Of a stretch of DNA of 64,000 bases, positions 25,830 to 34,524 are shown in pieces; positions within the stretch are counted from its first letter, which is position 1, and each line of letters opens with the position of its first letter. The translations under genes were made by a program, and so were the position numbers. A model generated the notes under the pieces. The model was not told the DNA's origin. It searched no databases and saw nothing but the letters and a program-made list of their open reading frames with translations. Source of the stretch: Chloroflexota bacterium (GTDB lineage: Bacteria > Chloroflexota > Anaerolineae > Anaerolineales > Anaerolineaceae); contig JAMCRR010000187.1 of the NCBI GenBank assembly GCA_023381565.1, positions 1-64,000 of the forward strand, read 5' to 3'.

Positions 25830-27158
25830 GTGATCTTGAAACTAAAATTTGTTCCATCAAAATTAAGTATTTGGTTATATATACTGTTATTTAGTTACTA
25901 TCCGTTTCATCCGACTATATACGCGCTCATTACTAAATCTTTCCCATCAATCCCATCTCCGTTAGTATCGGTTTGGCAAGATATATTAATCCTACTAATA
26001 TTTTTATTCGCACTATATTCAATTATTAGTAAATCACCTGGCCGAATCAGCATTGTCGATATCTTCGTTTTTGCATGGATACTTATTTCTATACCAAGCG
26101 CGATTATTTCGGGTAACATTATAGTAATTGTATATGGATTCAGACTTACCTATCTGCCCGTCTTACTATATTTTGGGATTAGGTTTTTACCTTTCCGCGA
26201 TTTTACAGGCTACAAACCCATTATTAATACGATTATTAATATTAGCTTGGTTGTTATTATTCTTGGTATAGTCATTTATTTTATTATTCCATTTAATATC
26301 ATTGCTAAATGGTACCAAATAAATGACTTTACTATCGGTTATTACCAAAATATACGCAGAATGGATTCGATATTTTGGTCTCCTGTTGTATTTGGTAGTT
26401 TGATGTCTATGAACGCAATACTTAGCTTTTCGTTGTTATTATCGGAAAAAAGAAAAAACATACTCGGAAGCAAATATATTTGGTTGACTATTTTGTTCAC
26501 ATTTGGTTGTTTAATGTCTCTGTCGAGAGGAGCCTGGGGTTCAGAATTAATCGGAATTATCATTATTGCATTGTTAAATATAAGTCGAAAGTTAGGTATT
26601 GCTACAATCGCTGGTATATCATTAGTAATTATCACGATAGTGTTATTAGTATATTCTGGTAGTTCTAATCCCTTTATTCGCCATATTGAATCGACCTTTA
26701 GCACCACGCAATATGGGACTGGACAAATCCCACGAGCAGCAGCTCGAGAAGCAGCTTTGAATAATATTATGCAGAATCCGTTTGGGGTGGGATTAGGACA
26801 AGCCGGATATGTGGCATCATGGTTTAGTGAAACTCAGCAAACACGTGGGGGGGAGGCTGATAATTGGTATTTAAAACTCGTAGAAGAATCGGGAATCGTC
26901 GGAGCGATTGTTTTTCTTGTGCTTATGATTTCTTTCATAATATATACATTGATTGGGTATATAAATATCCCATTCGGAGGTCAAAAGTACATAATTTTGG
27001 CATCTCTTGCTATCATTATTGGCGTACTTTTTCAATGTTATGGAAGTAATGTGTGGGATTTTTACATGCTAAATTCGATCTACTGGACATTGATGGGTTT
27101 ATCGATGAATTTAATCACTCGGTCATACAGATTTCGACTTAACCTCCTTTCTGACTAA
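25830..27158 (+). CDS. O-antigen polymerase-like (Wzy) membrane protein
   Basis: This is a 442-residue polytopic membrane protein with about 11-12 hydrophobic segments. It belongs to the Wzy/WaaL family: a cytoplasm-distal loop (about 285-350) carries IPRAAAREAALNNIMQNP followed by FGVGLGQAGYV and ends with DNWYLKLVEESGIVGA, and LSRGAWGSE precedes it. The GTG start at 25830 has AAAGG upstream. It is the most AT-rich gene of the window, as is common for serotype-specific polymerases. Polymerase rather than ligase is inferred from its place among Wzx and Wzz genes. Confidence 0.85.
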   Translation: MILKLKFVPSKLSIWLYILLFSYYPFHPTIYALITKSFPSIPSPLVSVWQDILILLIFLFALYSIISKSPGRISIVDIFVFAWILISIPSAIISGNIIVIVYGFRLTYLPVLLYFGIRFLPFRDFTGYKPIINTIINISLVVIILGIVIYFIIPFNIIAKWYQINDFTIGYYQNIRRMDSIFWSPVVFGSLMSMNAILSFSLLLSEKRKNILGSKYIWLTILFTFGCLMSLSRGAWGSELIGIIIIALLNISRKLGIATIAGISLVIITIVLLVYSGSSNPFIRHIESTFSTTQYGTGQIPRAAAREAALNNIMQNPFGVGLGQAGYVASWFSETQQTRGGEADNWYLKLVEESGIVGAIVFLVLMISFIIYTLIGYINIPFGGQKYIILASLAIIIGVLFQCYGSNVWDFYMLNSIYWTLMGLSMNLITRSYRFRLNLLSD

Positions 27159-27226
27159 GGCTAATATCAAGAAATTCTTAATATACATTGTTTGTTATTC
27201 TTTGCAACAAAGCTCATTTTTCATTT

Positions 27227-28129
27227 ATGAAAGACCATCCCCCGATACTTTCCATAATATACGTAAACTATAATTCAAGCGAATATCTTCGAGATAGTCT
27301 TACTTCGATTTACCGTGATATGTCAATCGATCTATTTGAGGTAATCATTGTCAATAATTCACCTTCGGATTTCGTCTTAGAGGAATGGCTGCGTCAATTC
27401 CAAAACATCACCTTTATCCAAAATACTGAAAATATTGGTTTTCCAAGGGCAAATAACAAAGCTTTCTCTCATTGTCGTGGCAAATTATATCTGTTGCTAA
27501 ATCCTGATACAGTAATTCAGCCAGGATCCTTAACCAACCTGATTACCTTTATGTTAGATAACAAACAGGTTGGCGTTGTTGGTCCGCAATTTGTAGATGC
27601 AAAAGAGAATTTTCAGCCCTCTGCTTTTGGTCATCCTACGGTTATAGGGACTATTCGCCAACAGTTAGGCCTATCAGCCTGGAGTGCCCGGCCTGAAGAT
27701 GGTACACAAGAAGTAGATTGGATTTCTGGTGCTTGCTTAATGGTACGGAGCGATATCATAAGGCAGGTAGCTGGATTGGATGAAAATTTATTCTGGATCG
27801 AAGATGCCGATCTATGCATTCGTATCCAACAATTAGGTTGGAAAGTATATTATTTGCCGGAAGCACGGATTATTCATTTTGGAGAGGGTTCAGCGAAAAC
27901 CAACGTACGATTAAAAATTCGAAGGCAGTATTTGAATAAAGTGGGATTTTTTAAGAAGTATAGTTCTAGATGGGAGCAATGCCTTCTCAAGTTATTTATA
28001 TTCATTGAGGTGTTGACAAAATTAATTATTAGGATAGTGCAATGGCCTTTTACCAGAGGAGATTTAATTGACCGAATTCAGGGATATTGGGATGTGGAAA
28101 TTGGTATTCTAACTGGAAAGAATTGGTAA
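27227..28129 (+). CDS. glycosyltransferase family 2 (rhamnosyltransferase-like)
   Basis: This is a 300-residue GT-A transferase. It has IIYVNYNSSEYLRDSL, VNNSPSDF, LLNPDTVI (DxD-like metal site NPDT), the acceptor region VDWISGACLMVRSDI, and DEDADLCIRI-like IEDADLCIRIQQLGWKVYY. The C-terminus has a hydrophobic stretch (about 255-275) that may hold it at the membrane. The ATG at 27227 is chosen; a TTG at 27188 is the only alternative. No clear ribosome site is visible. It is the last gene of the AT-rich section. Confidence 0.87.
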   Translation: MKDHPPILSIIYVNYNSSEYLRDSLTSIYRDMSIDLFEVIIVNNSPSDFVLEEWLRQFQNITFIQNTENIGFPRANNKAFSHCRGKLYLLLNPDTVIQPGSLTNLITFMLDNKQVGVVGPQFVDAKENFQPSAFGHPTVIGTIRQQLGLSAWSARPEDGTQEVDWISGACLMVRSDIIRQVAGLDENLFWIEDADLCIRIQQLGWKVYYLPEARIIHFGEGSAKTNVRLKIRRQYLNKVGFFKKYSSRWEQCLLKLFIFIEVLTKLIIRIVQWPFTRGDLIDRIQGYWDVEIGILTGKNW

Positions 28130-28165
28130 TATGAATCACCTACAACTATCCAATATTAAGAACGC

Positions 28166-29173
28166 ATGGAGGACAATCATATAAATGTTTTGATAGTTAC
28201 AAGCGAATGGCCATCAAACACTGACCCTCTTTCGGGAATCCATATCCAGAATCAGGTCGCAAGGTTAAAACAGGCTGGCTTTCACGTCGAAATATTTTCC
28301 TTTCGGGGCCAAAAGAATGTCTTTCGCTATATTCAAGCAATTCGGAAGTTCCGGATGCTGCCTCTCAGGAATTATGATATTATCCACGCGCACCACGGGC
28401 AATCGGGGCTGATTGCGCTGGCTCAAACAGACCGTCCGGTTGTGGTCACTTTTCACGGGAGCGATCTACAGGGCATTCGAAATCGGAAAGGCAAATATAC
28501 TCTGCAGGGATACCTCCTGCGGGCGGTTAGCCGCTGGGTTGCCGGTAAGGCAAATGAAGTCATCATCGTTTCGGAGCATCTCAGCCAATACCTGCCTGAT
28601 CGATCATTCCACGTGATCCCAGCCGGAATCGATACAGAACTTTTTTCGCCGATTCCCCAAGCTGAGGGCAGAAAAGCGCTAAGTTTCTTTCCGGATGAGA
28701 ATTTGGTTTTATTTGTGGGTGATCCTAATCGTCCTGAAAAGCGCTATTGGCTGGCAAAAGAGGTTATAGATAGGGTAAACATATCTTTTCCGGTGAGGAT
28801 GGTCCTGGCTGACGGAATTCCGAATGAACAAATGCCTCTCTATATGAATGCCTGTGATGCTTTACTCGTCACATCTGCGAATGAGGGTTCTCCAAATGCA
28901 GTCAAAGAAGCATTGGCCTGTGGTTTGCCGGTTGTCTCTGTTGACGTGGGAGATATTCGAATGAGGATCGGCTCAATACCTGAGTGTGCTATCAGCCAGA
29001 GTGGAGATCCTGATGATTTGGCATCCAAGCTAATCGCCATCGTAAAGGCGAAGCAACGTATTCGACAGCGCGAGATGATCTTTGCTCTGGATGAAAAACA
29101 GCTTGTTCAGCAGGTGATTGCGGTTTATCAACATGCGATTTCTGAAAAAGGTTTGTTGCTATCTTCTCATTGA
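28166..29173 (+). CDS. glycosyltransferase, GT4 family
   Basis: This is a 335-residue GT-B transferase with VLIVTSEWPSNTDPLSGIHI at the N-terminus, IIHAHHGQSGLIAL, VVTFHGSDLQGIR and the nucleotide-binding TSANEGSPNAVKEALACGLP. Adjacent composition rises again here, ending the AT-rich island. The stop shares bases with the start of the following ligase gene (TGATG), indicating coupling. Confidence 0.88.
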   Translation: MEDNHINVLIVTSEWPSNTDPLSGIHIQNQVARLKQAGFHVEIFSFRGQKNVFRYIQAIRKFRMLPLRNYDIIHAHHGQSGLIALAQTDRPVVVTFHGSDLQGIRNRKGKYTLQGYLLRAVSRWVAGKANEVIIVSEHLSQYLPDRSFHVIPAGIDTELFSPIPQAEGRKALSFFPDENLVLFVGDPNRPEKRYWLAKEVIDRVNISFPVRMVLADGIPNEQMPLYMNACDALLVTSANEGSPNAVKEALACGLPVVSVDVGDIRMRIGSIPECAISQSGDPDDLASKLIAIVKAKQRIRQREMIFALDEKQLVQQVIAVYQHAISEKGLLLSSH

Positions 29174-30453
29174 TGGAGCTTCTTAGACGATTTCATCCCA
29201 TCGCTGCCTGGTTGGTTGGCCATGAAATCTGGCCGGTGGGGATAGCTGCCGCGGCAAGCGTCTTATCGGAAAAGCTCCTCCCGGTTGCTTTGCTTATTGC
29301 CGGGCTCTTCTGGATCCTGCGCTGGCTGGCTACCGGCAAATGGACCGAACGAACGCCGGTCGATGCGTCGATCTTTCTCCTGGTTCTAATGGTTCCCGTC
29401 ACCCTGTGGGCCAGCGCAGAGCCGTCGACAACTATCCCACAGGTATTGCGGCTGCTGGTTGGCATCCTGTTGTTTTATTCCCTGGTGAATTGGGTAAACT
29501 CTCCAGGCCGCCACCAGTGGTTGCTGCGAGGATATGCGGCCCTGGGGCTGTTGCTCTCTTTCGCAGGCCTCTTCAGCGCCCGGTGGGCGGTAGATAAACT
29601 ATCTTTTTTATCCCCCCAACTGTACAGCCAGATCCCGCGGCTATTCTCTGACACGATCAATGCAAATGTTCTTGCGGGTTATCTTGTGTTAATTTTTCCG
29701 ATCCTGGTGGGGATTGGCATATTCCATTGGTCTGGTTTGTCTCTTTTCGATCGAAGCCTGGGCAGCCTATCTGCAATTTCGTTATTGATCGTTCTCGTTT
29801 TGACCGAATCGCGCGGGGCATTGGTAGCCCTCTCAGTGGCTTGCGTTGGCCTCTGCCTGTTCAAAGGCAAATGGGGATGGGTTTTGTTGGGCGCAGGGGG
29901 GTTGGCGAGTGCAGCGGGGATACTGCTTATCGGACCATCTCGTTTGCTCACCATGGTGACTCCAGAGGTCAGCCTGATCGGATCTTCCTCTGGGAGAATC
30001 GAAATTTGGTCGCGAGCCTTGTACATCATCCAGGCATTTCCTCTCACCGGTATTGGCATGGGTCTCTTTGGCCCAATCGTGGATTATTTCTACCCATTAT
30101 TTCATTACGCCCCGGGAACAGTCTTTCACGCGCACAACGTTTTCCTACAGGTCGCGGTAGATTTAGGCATTCCAGGCTTGATTGCCTGGTTGGCCACACT
30201 GATGCTGGTCACTGTTACCGCATGGCAAGTTTTTCAATATGGTAAGAAAAATAGTGATTCATTGGGAGTGGGAATTGGGGCCGGGATGATTGCCAGCCAG
30301 GTCGCTTTCGTAGCGCACGGGATGACGGATGCCGTCACCTGGGGGATGGTCCGTCCGGCGATATTAGTATGGGCGCTTTGGGCGCTGCCTGTGATCTCCT
30401 GGAGCGTACTCGTTCGACCGTCTCTTACTCAGAAAGCGGATCTGGTCTCCTGA
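29173..30453 (+). CDS. O-antigen ligase/polymerase family protein, copy 1 of a duplicated pair
   Basis: This is a 426-residue membrane protein with about 10-12 hydrophobic segments and the WaaL/Wzy family marks LTESRGALVAL, GRIEIWSRALYIIQAFPLTG, IGMGLFGPI, HAHNVFLQVAVDLGIPGLIA and a final GMTDAVTWGMVRPA. It is a clear paralogue of the protein at 37476-38768, which shares nearly all these motifs in the same order. It is followed by a 103-residue membrane protein, as is that copy. A role in joining or polymerising glycans at the outer face of the inner membrane is inferred. The ATG at 29173 overlaps the preceding stop. Confidence 0.86.
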   Translation: MELLRRFHPIAAWLVGHEIWPVGIAAAASVLSEKLLPVALLIAGLFWILRWLATGKWTERTPVDASIFLLVLMVPVTLWASAEPSTTIPQVLRLLVGILLFYSLVNWVNSPGRHQWLLRGYAALGLLLSFAGLFSARWAVDKLSFLSPQLYSQIPRLFSDTINANVLAGYLVLIFPILVGIGIFHWSGLSLFDRSLGSLSAISLLIVLVLTESRGALVALSVACVGLCLFKGKWGWVLLGAGGLASAAGILLIGPSRLLTMVTPEVSLIGSSSGRIEIWSRALYIIQAFPLTGIGMGLFGPIVDYFYPLFHYAPGTVFHAHNVFLQVAVDLGIPGLIAWLATLMLVTVTAWQVFQYGKKNSDSLGVGIGAGMIASQVAFVAHGMTDAVTWGMVRPAILVWALWALPVISWSVLVRPSLTQKADLVS

Positions 30454-30460
30454 GGGGTAC

Positions 30461-30772
30461 ATGATCGATTGGTGGATGGTCATCGTCAATGGTTTGTGGA
30501 TTTTCGGATTAGCGGTTTTGCTTGCAAGCTTCAGTTATTCCCGCTTTATGAAGTCTCAGAAGATGCAAATTGACCCCTCCCATCATCACGATTGGATCAC
30601 AAGTTTCTTTCATCTGGGATTGTTGTTTTTTGTTTTAGGGATTACGCTTGCAAGCGCAAGTTGGCTGGAACGGGCGGTAGGGGGTATTGGATTGGTAGGC
30701 GTCATTTATTCATACTTGCACATCCTACGCGATCTCTCCAGCAGAAATCCAGGCGTAATCCTAAAATTATGA
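30461..30772 (+). CDS. small membrane protein paired with the O-antigen ligase, copy 1
   Basis: This is a 103-residue protein with three hydrophobic segments (about 7-25, 47-65 and 70-88). The pattern NGLWIFGLAVLLAS near the N-terminus and SWLERAVGGIG in the middle are shared with the protein at 38765-39076 (NGLWILGLAILLAA, SWLERGLWGV). I recognise no family. Both copies directly follow an O-antigen-ligase-like gene, so they are probably partners or chaperones of that enzyme. The stop overlaps the next start as ATGA. Confidence 0.8.
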   Translation: MIDWWMVIVNGLWIFGLAVLLASFSYSRFMKSQKMQIDPSHHHDWITSFFHLGLLFFVLGITLASASWLERAVGGIGLVGVIYSYLHILRDLSSRNPGVILKL

Positions 30773-31992
30773 ACATCCTCCTGATCAACCAATACGCTGG
30801 CTCACTAAAACACGGGATGGAATACCGGCCATACTATCTATCCCGCGAATGGGTCAGGATGGGGCACCGGGTGACGATTGTGGCTGCCTCATATTCCCAC
30901 GTGCGGACCAGGCCGCCGCGAATCAGCGGAAGCTGCACTTCAGAGAAGATCGACGGCATCGATTATTTCTGGCTCACAACGCCCTCCTATTCGGGAAACG
31001 GCGCCCGGCGGGCTGTGAATATGTTCTGGTTTGTATACCAGGTGTACCGCTTCCGGCAGCAAATCATCCAGGGTTGCAAGCCTGATATCGTGATCGCCTC
31101 GTCCACCCATCCCTTGGATATTTACCCGGCGCGGCGGATTGCCACGCAGGCCGGGGCGCGGCTTGTTTTTGAGGTGCACGATCTCTGGCCGTTATCCCCT
31201 ATCGAGCTGGGGGGGATATCTCGCTACCATCCGTATATCCTGCTGCTGCAACGAGCTGAGAATTACGCCTACCGCAACGCAGACCGGGTAGTATGCATGC
31301 TGCCCAAAGCCGAAGCCCATATGCGCGAACACGGATTGAGCGACGGCAAGTTTGTGTATATTCCGAATGGGATCGATGTGGACGGATGGAAACAGGGGGG
31401 CAAACCCCTGCCCGAGGAACATGCGCAAGCGATACGGCAGCTGCACCAGCAGGGGAGATTCCTGGTGGGCTATGCCGGGGCGCACGGGCTGGCGAACGCG
31501 CTTTCATCCCTGGTGGATGCCGGGTCACTGCTGCAGGATGAACCGGTGGCTTTCGTGCTCGTCGGGCAAGGAAGTGAAAAAGCCAATCTCCAAAAAATGG
31601 TCAGCGAACGCGGCATGACCAACGTTGTCTTCCTGCCTCCGGTGTTGAAAGCGGCGGTTCCGGCGCTGCTGAACGAAATGGATGCACTGTATATTGGATT
31701 AAAAAGCGAGTCGCTATTCCGTTTTGGAGTCAGCCCGAATAAGCTCCTGGATTACATGATGTCAGCCAAACCGGTTCTGCACTCGATCGAAGCCGGCAAT
31801 GATCTGGTCCTGGAAAGCGGGTGCGGCGTGTCGGTTCCCGCTGAGGATCCAGCCGCCATCGCGGATGCGGTGCGCCGGTTGATGCAAATGACACCTGGAG
31901 AGAGGAAAGAGATGGGGCTCAAGGGAAAGGCGTACGTCGTGCAAAACCACGATTACCAATACCTGGCGCGTAAATTCCTGGATTGCGTATGA
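30769..31992 (+). CDS. glycosyltransferase, GT4 family (WcaI/WbuB-like)
   Basis: This is a 407-residue GT-B transferase. It begins MNILLINQYAGSLKHGMEYR, has FEVHDLWPLSPIELGG, which is typical of the WbuB/WcaI group, and GVSPNKLLDYMMSAKPVLHS in the nucleotide-binding domain. Members of this group add fucose, GalNAc-type or other sugars to lipid-linked glycans, and the sugar here is not decidable. The start at 30769 overlaps the preceding stop. The upstream extension of the frame is rejected because it lies within the small membrane protein gene. Confidence 0.88.
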   Translation: MNILLINQYAGSLKHGMEYRPYYLSREWVRMGHRVTIVAASYSHVRTRPPRISGSCTSEKIDGIDYFWLTTPSYSGNGARRAVNMFWFVYQVYRFRQQIIQGCKPDIVIASSTHPLDIYPARRIATQAGARLVFEVHDLWPLSPIELGGISRYHPYILLLQRAENYAYRNADRVVCMLPKAEAHMREHGLSDGKFVYIPNGIDVDGWKQGGKPLPEEHAQAIRQLHQQGRFLVGYAGAHGLANALSSLVDAGSLLQDEPVAFVLVGQGSEKANLQKMVSERGMTNVVFLPPVLKAAVPALLNEMDALYIGLKSESLFRFGVSPNKLLDYMMSAKPVLHSIEAGNDLVLESGCGVSVPAEDPAAIADAVRRLMQMTPGERKEMGLKGKAYVVQNHDYQYLARKFLDCV

Positions 31993-32714
31993 GCGCACAG
32001 CCTGAGCCTGCCTCTGATCTGGACCGCCTGAGGGCAGAATATGCCAGCCGCAAGGACCGGCTGGCTGCCAGCGATCTCTATTCTCCCTTCAATACTGCCA
32101 ATTTATTCATCAGCCAGCAGCGCCAGCGCCTGACCTTGAAGCTGCTGCGGGAGAACGGTTTTTATCCCCTCGACCCTCTCGATATCTTAGAGGTGGGTTG
32201 CGGAACCGGGGGCATCTTGCTCGAATATCACAGCTTTGGGGCGCATCCCGAAAATACCCACGGGGTAGATCTCTTGCCAGCCCGATTGAGGGATGCTCAC
32301 CAGCATCTTCCCGGCTCTCCGATCCTCTGCGCCGACGGGCAGTTTCTGCCCCTGCCATCCCATTTTTATGACCTGGTTCTGCAGTACACCGTCTTCACCT
32401 CGATATTCGATGATACAATCAAGATGAAGATCGCATCGGAGATGCTGCGGGTGCTCAAGCCCGGGGGGATGATCCTGTGGTACGACTTCTGGCTGAACCC
32501 AACCAACAAGCAAACCCGCGGCATTCGCCCGGCAGAGATCCGCAGGTTATTCCCCGGGTGCCGATTCGATTTTCATAAGGTTACCCTGGCGCCGCCTGTT
32601 GCCCGCCGCCTGGCGCCTGTTTCCTGGATCCTGGCTTTATTGTTAGAAAAAATCAGTCTCTTGAACAGCCATTACCTGGCTGTAATCCGTTCTCAACCTG
32701 TACCTGACCGGTAA
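31989..32714 (+). CDS. class I SAM-dependent methyltransferase
   Basis: This is a 241-residue methyltransferase with ILEVGCGTGGILLEY (motif I), GVDLLPARLRDA (acidic residue of motif II), YDLVLQYTVFTSIFD and MLRVLKPGGMILWYDFW. There is no membrane segment. It is coupled to the preceding glycosyltransferase by an overlapping stop and start, so the acceptor may be the sugar added by that enzyme. A TTG two codons earlier is a weaker start. Confidence 0.87.
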   Translation: MSAQPEPASDLDRLRAEYASRKDRLAASDLYSPFNTANLFISQQRQRLTLKLLRENGFYPLDPLDILEVGCGTGGILLEYHSFGAHPENTHGVDLLPARLRDAHQHLPGSPILCADGQFLPLPSHFYDLVLQYTVFTSIFDDTIKMKIASEMLRVLKPGGMILWYDFWLNPTNKQTRGIRPAEIRRLFPGCRFDFHKVTLAPPVARRLAPVSWILALLLEKISLLNSHYLAVIRSQPVPDR

Positions 32715-32732
32715 ACTTGACTCTATCCAAGC

Positions 32733-34514
32733 ATGTTCAAGACGATCGATAAGCTGGCTTCTTCCGAATACGTCCGGCCCAACGCTATCACGCGGGCGGT
32801 CAGCCGGCCGATCGACCGCTTTGTGCGGCGCTTGATGGATATCACGGTTTCTGCCCTGGGAATAATCCTGACGGCCCCGGTGTTTGCCGTCATCGCGATC
32901 CTGGTGAAAAACGATACCCCCGGACCGGTGTACTATCGCGGCCGGAGGATGGGCCTGCGGGGTCGCGAATTCAACATTCTGAAATTCCGCACCATGTTCG
33001 AAGAGCCGGCGTCAGATGAGGGTCCCCGGGTCACCGCTCAGGATGATCCGCGGGTCACGCCCCTGGGCCGCTGGCTGCGCAATACCAAGCTCAACGAGCT
33101 GCCGCAGTTTTGGAACGTGCTGAAAGGCGATATGAGCCTGGTTGGGCCGCGCCCCGAAGACCCCGAGATCGTGCAGAAATGGCCTGAAGACGTGCGCGAG
33201 GAGGTGTTATCGGTACGACCGGGAATTACCAGCCCGGCTTCGGTCCTTTATCGGAATGAAGAGACCCTGCTGCAGAACGGGCAGGTGATGCACACCTACC
33301 TGGAAAAGATCTTGCCCAGCAAACTGCGTCTGGACCAGCTTTACGTCCGCAACCGGTCAGTCTGGTTGGACCTGGATATTCTATTCTGGACTTTTTTGGT
33401 GCTGCTGCCTAAATTGGACACCTATGCACCCCCGGAAGAATTGCTGTTCTTGGGTCCCGTCTCGCGGGTCATGCGGAGATATGTGAGCTGGTTCGCGATC
33501 GACCTGCTGGTAACGTTCATCGCCTTTGGCATCACCGGAGGGCTGTGGCGGTCCTTTGCCGTCCTGGACGTGGGCTGGACCCGGGCGGTGCTGGCGGCCC
33601 TGGGTTTTTCGCTGATATTCAGCCTCACCGGAGCCATCCTGGGGGCGAACCGTATCACCTGGTCGAAGGCCAGCTCATCCGACGTCTGGGATTTGGTCCT
33701 GCCTGCAGTGATAGCCTCGGGATTATCGTTGTTATTGAACTGGTGGATTGGCACACAGCCGGATATCCTCTACCCGGGAACAACCGGTTTCCTGCCCCCG
33801 GCGATGGTTATGATCGCCTCTGCCCTGGCGCTGTTTGGGTTTGTGGTTGTGCGATTCCGCGCCCGGCTGCTTAGCGGGCTGGCGTACCGCTGGCTGCGAG
33901 GCCGTGGCGGCGCCTGGATGGCGCGCGAGAAAGTGCTTATCATCGGCGGGGGAGCGGCAGGGCAGTTCATGGCCTGGTTCTTGAACAATGGCGACCAGAT
34001 CAATGCATTCCACGTTGTGGGAATTGTCGACGACGACCTGTATAAGCAAGGCACCCGCATGCAGGGGGTGCCGGTGCTGGGGCGCAGAGAAGATATCCCT
34101 CGCCTGGTCGAAAAGCAGGACATCGGCATCCTGGTATTTGCCATCCACAATATTAAATCGGCAGACCGCCAGGCTTTGTTGGAAATATGCGCCAATACTT
34201 CCGCTCAGGTCGTCATGATGCCCGATTTGTTGGCCATGATGAACGCCGTGTCCCAGGGATCCCCTTCCAATGGAAACGGGGAGGTGGATGATCAGATGGA
34301 AGGTTCGCTTTCACAATCCACTGAATTTACCGGGCTAAAAATTCAGCCCGATCAATTGAGAGAGTCGCTCGAGGAAATTGACGCATTCCTCGCGGAGGGC
34401 GACCTGGCGGCAGCCAGAGACCGGTTGTGCGCGCTGGAGAAACAGCTTCAAATTCCGGTCAGGCAAAATCAGTCTCCGGTCGAAGCGATGACCTCTGCCA
34501 GCGAAGGGAAATAA
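32733..34514 (+). CDS. polyprenyl-phosphate sugar-phosphate transferase with reversed domain order
   Basis: This is a 593-residue protein. Residues about 31-225 form a PglC/WcaJ-type transferase: the reentrant helix region DITVSALGIILTAPVFAVIA, LKFRTM, NTKLNELPQFWNVLKGDMSL and VGPRPEDPE. Then come about four hydrophobic segments (250-375), a Rossmann-like domain (398-505, starting KVLIIGGGAAGQFMAWFL) and a helical tail (535-590). In ordinary WcaJ/WbaP proteins the membrane plus Rossmann part comes first and the transferase last, as in the protein at 40870-42285. Here the order is reversed. It would start glycan assembly on undecaprenyl phosphate. An ATG at 32733 opens the frame. Confidence 0.88.
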   Translation: MFKTIDKLASSEYVRPNAITRAVSRPIDRFVRRLMDITVSALGIILTAPVFAVIAILVKNDTPGPVYYRGRRMGLRGREFNILKFRTMFEEPASDEGPRVTAQDDPRVTPLGRWLRNTKLNELPQFWNVLKGDMSLVGPRPEDPEIVQKWPEDVREEVLSVRPGITSPASVLYRNEETLLQNGQVMHTYLEKILPSKLRLDQLYVRNRSVWLDLDILFWTFLVLLPKLDTYAPPEELLFLGPVSRVMRRYVSWFAIDLLVTFIAFGITGGLWRSFAVLDVGWTRAVLAALGFSLIFSLTGAILGANRITWSKASSSDVWDLVLPAVIASGLSLLLNWWIGTQPDILYPGTTGFLPPAMVMIASALALFGFVVVRFRARLLSGLAYRWLRGRGGAWMAREKVLIIGGGAAGQFMAWFLNNGDQINAFHVVGIVDDDLYKQGTRMQGVPVLGRREDIPRLVEKQDIGILVFAIHNIKSADRQALLEICANTSAQVVMMPDLLAMMNAVSQGSPSNGNGEVDDQMEGSLSQSTEFTGLKIQPDQLRESLEEIDAFLAEGDLAAARDRLCALEKQLQIPVRQNQSPVEAMTSASEGK

Positions 34515-34524
34515 TCTCAGGCCC

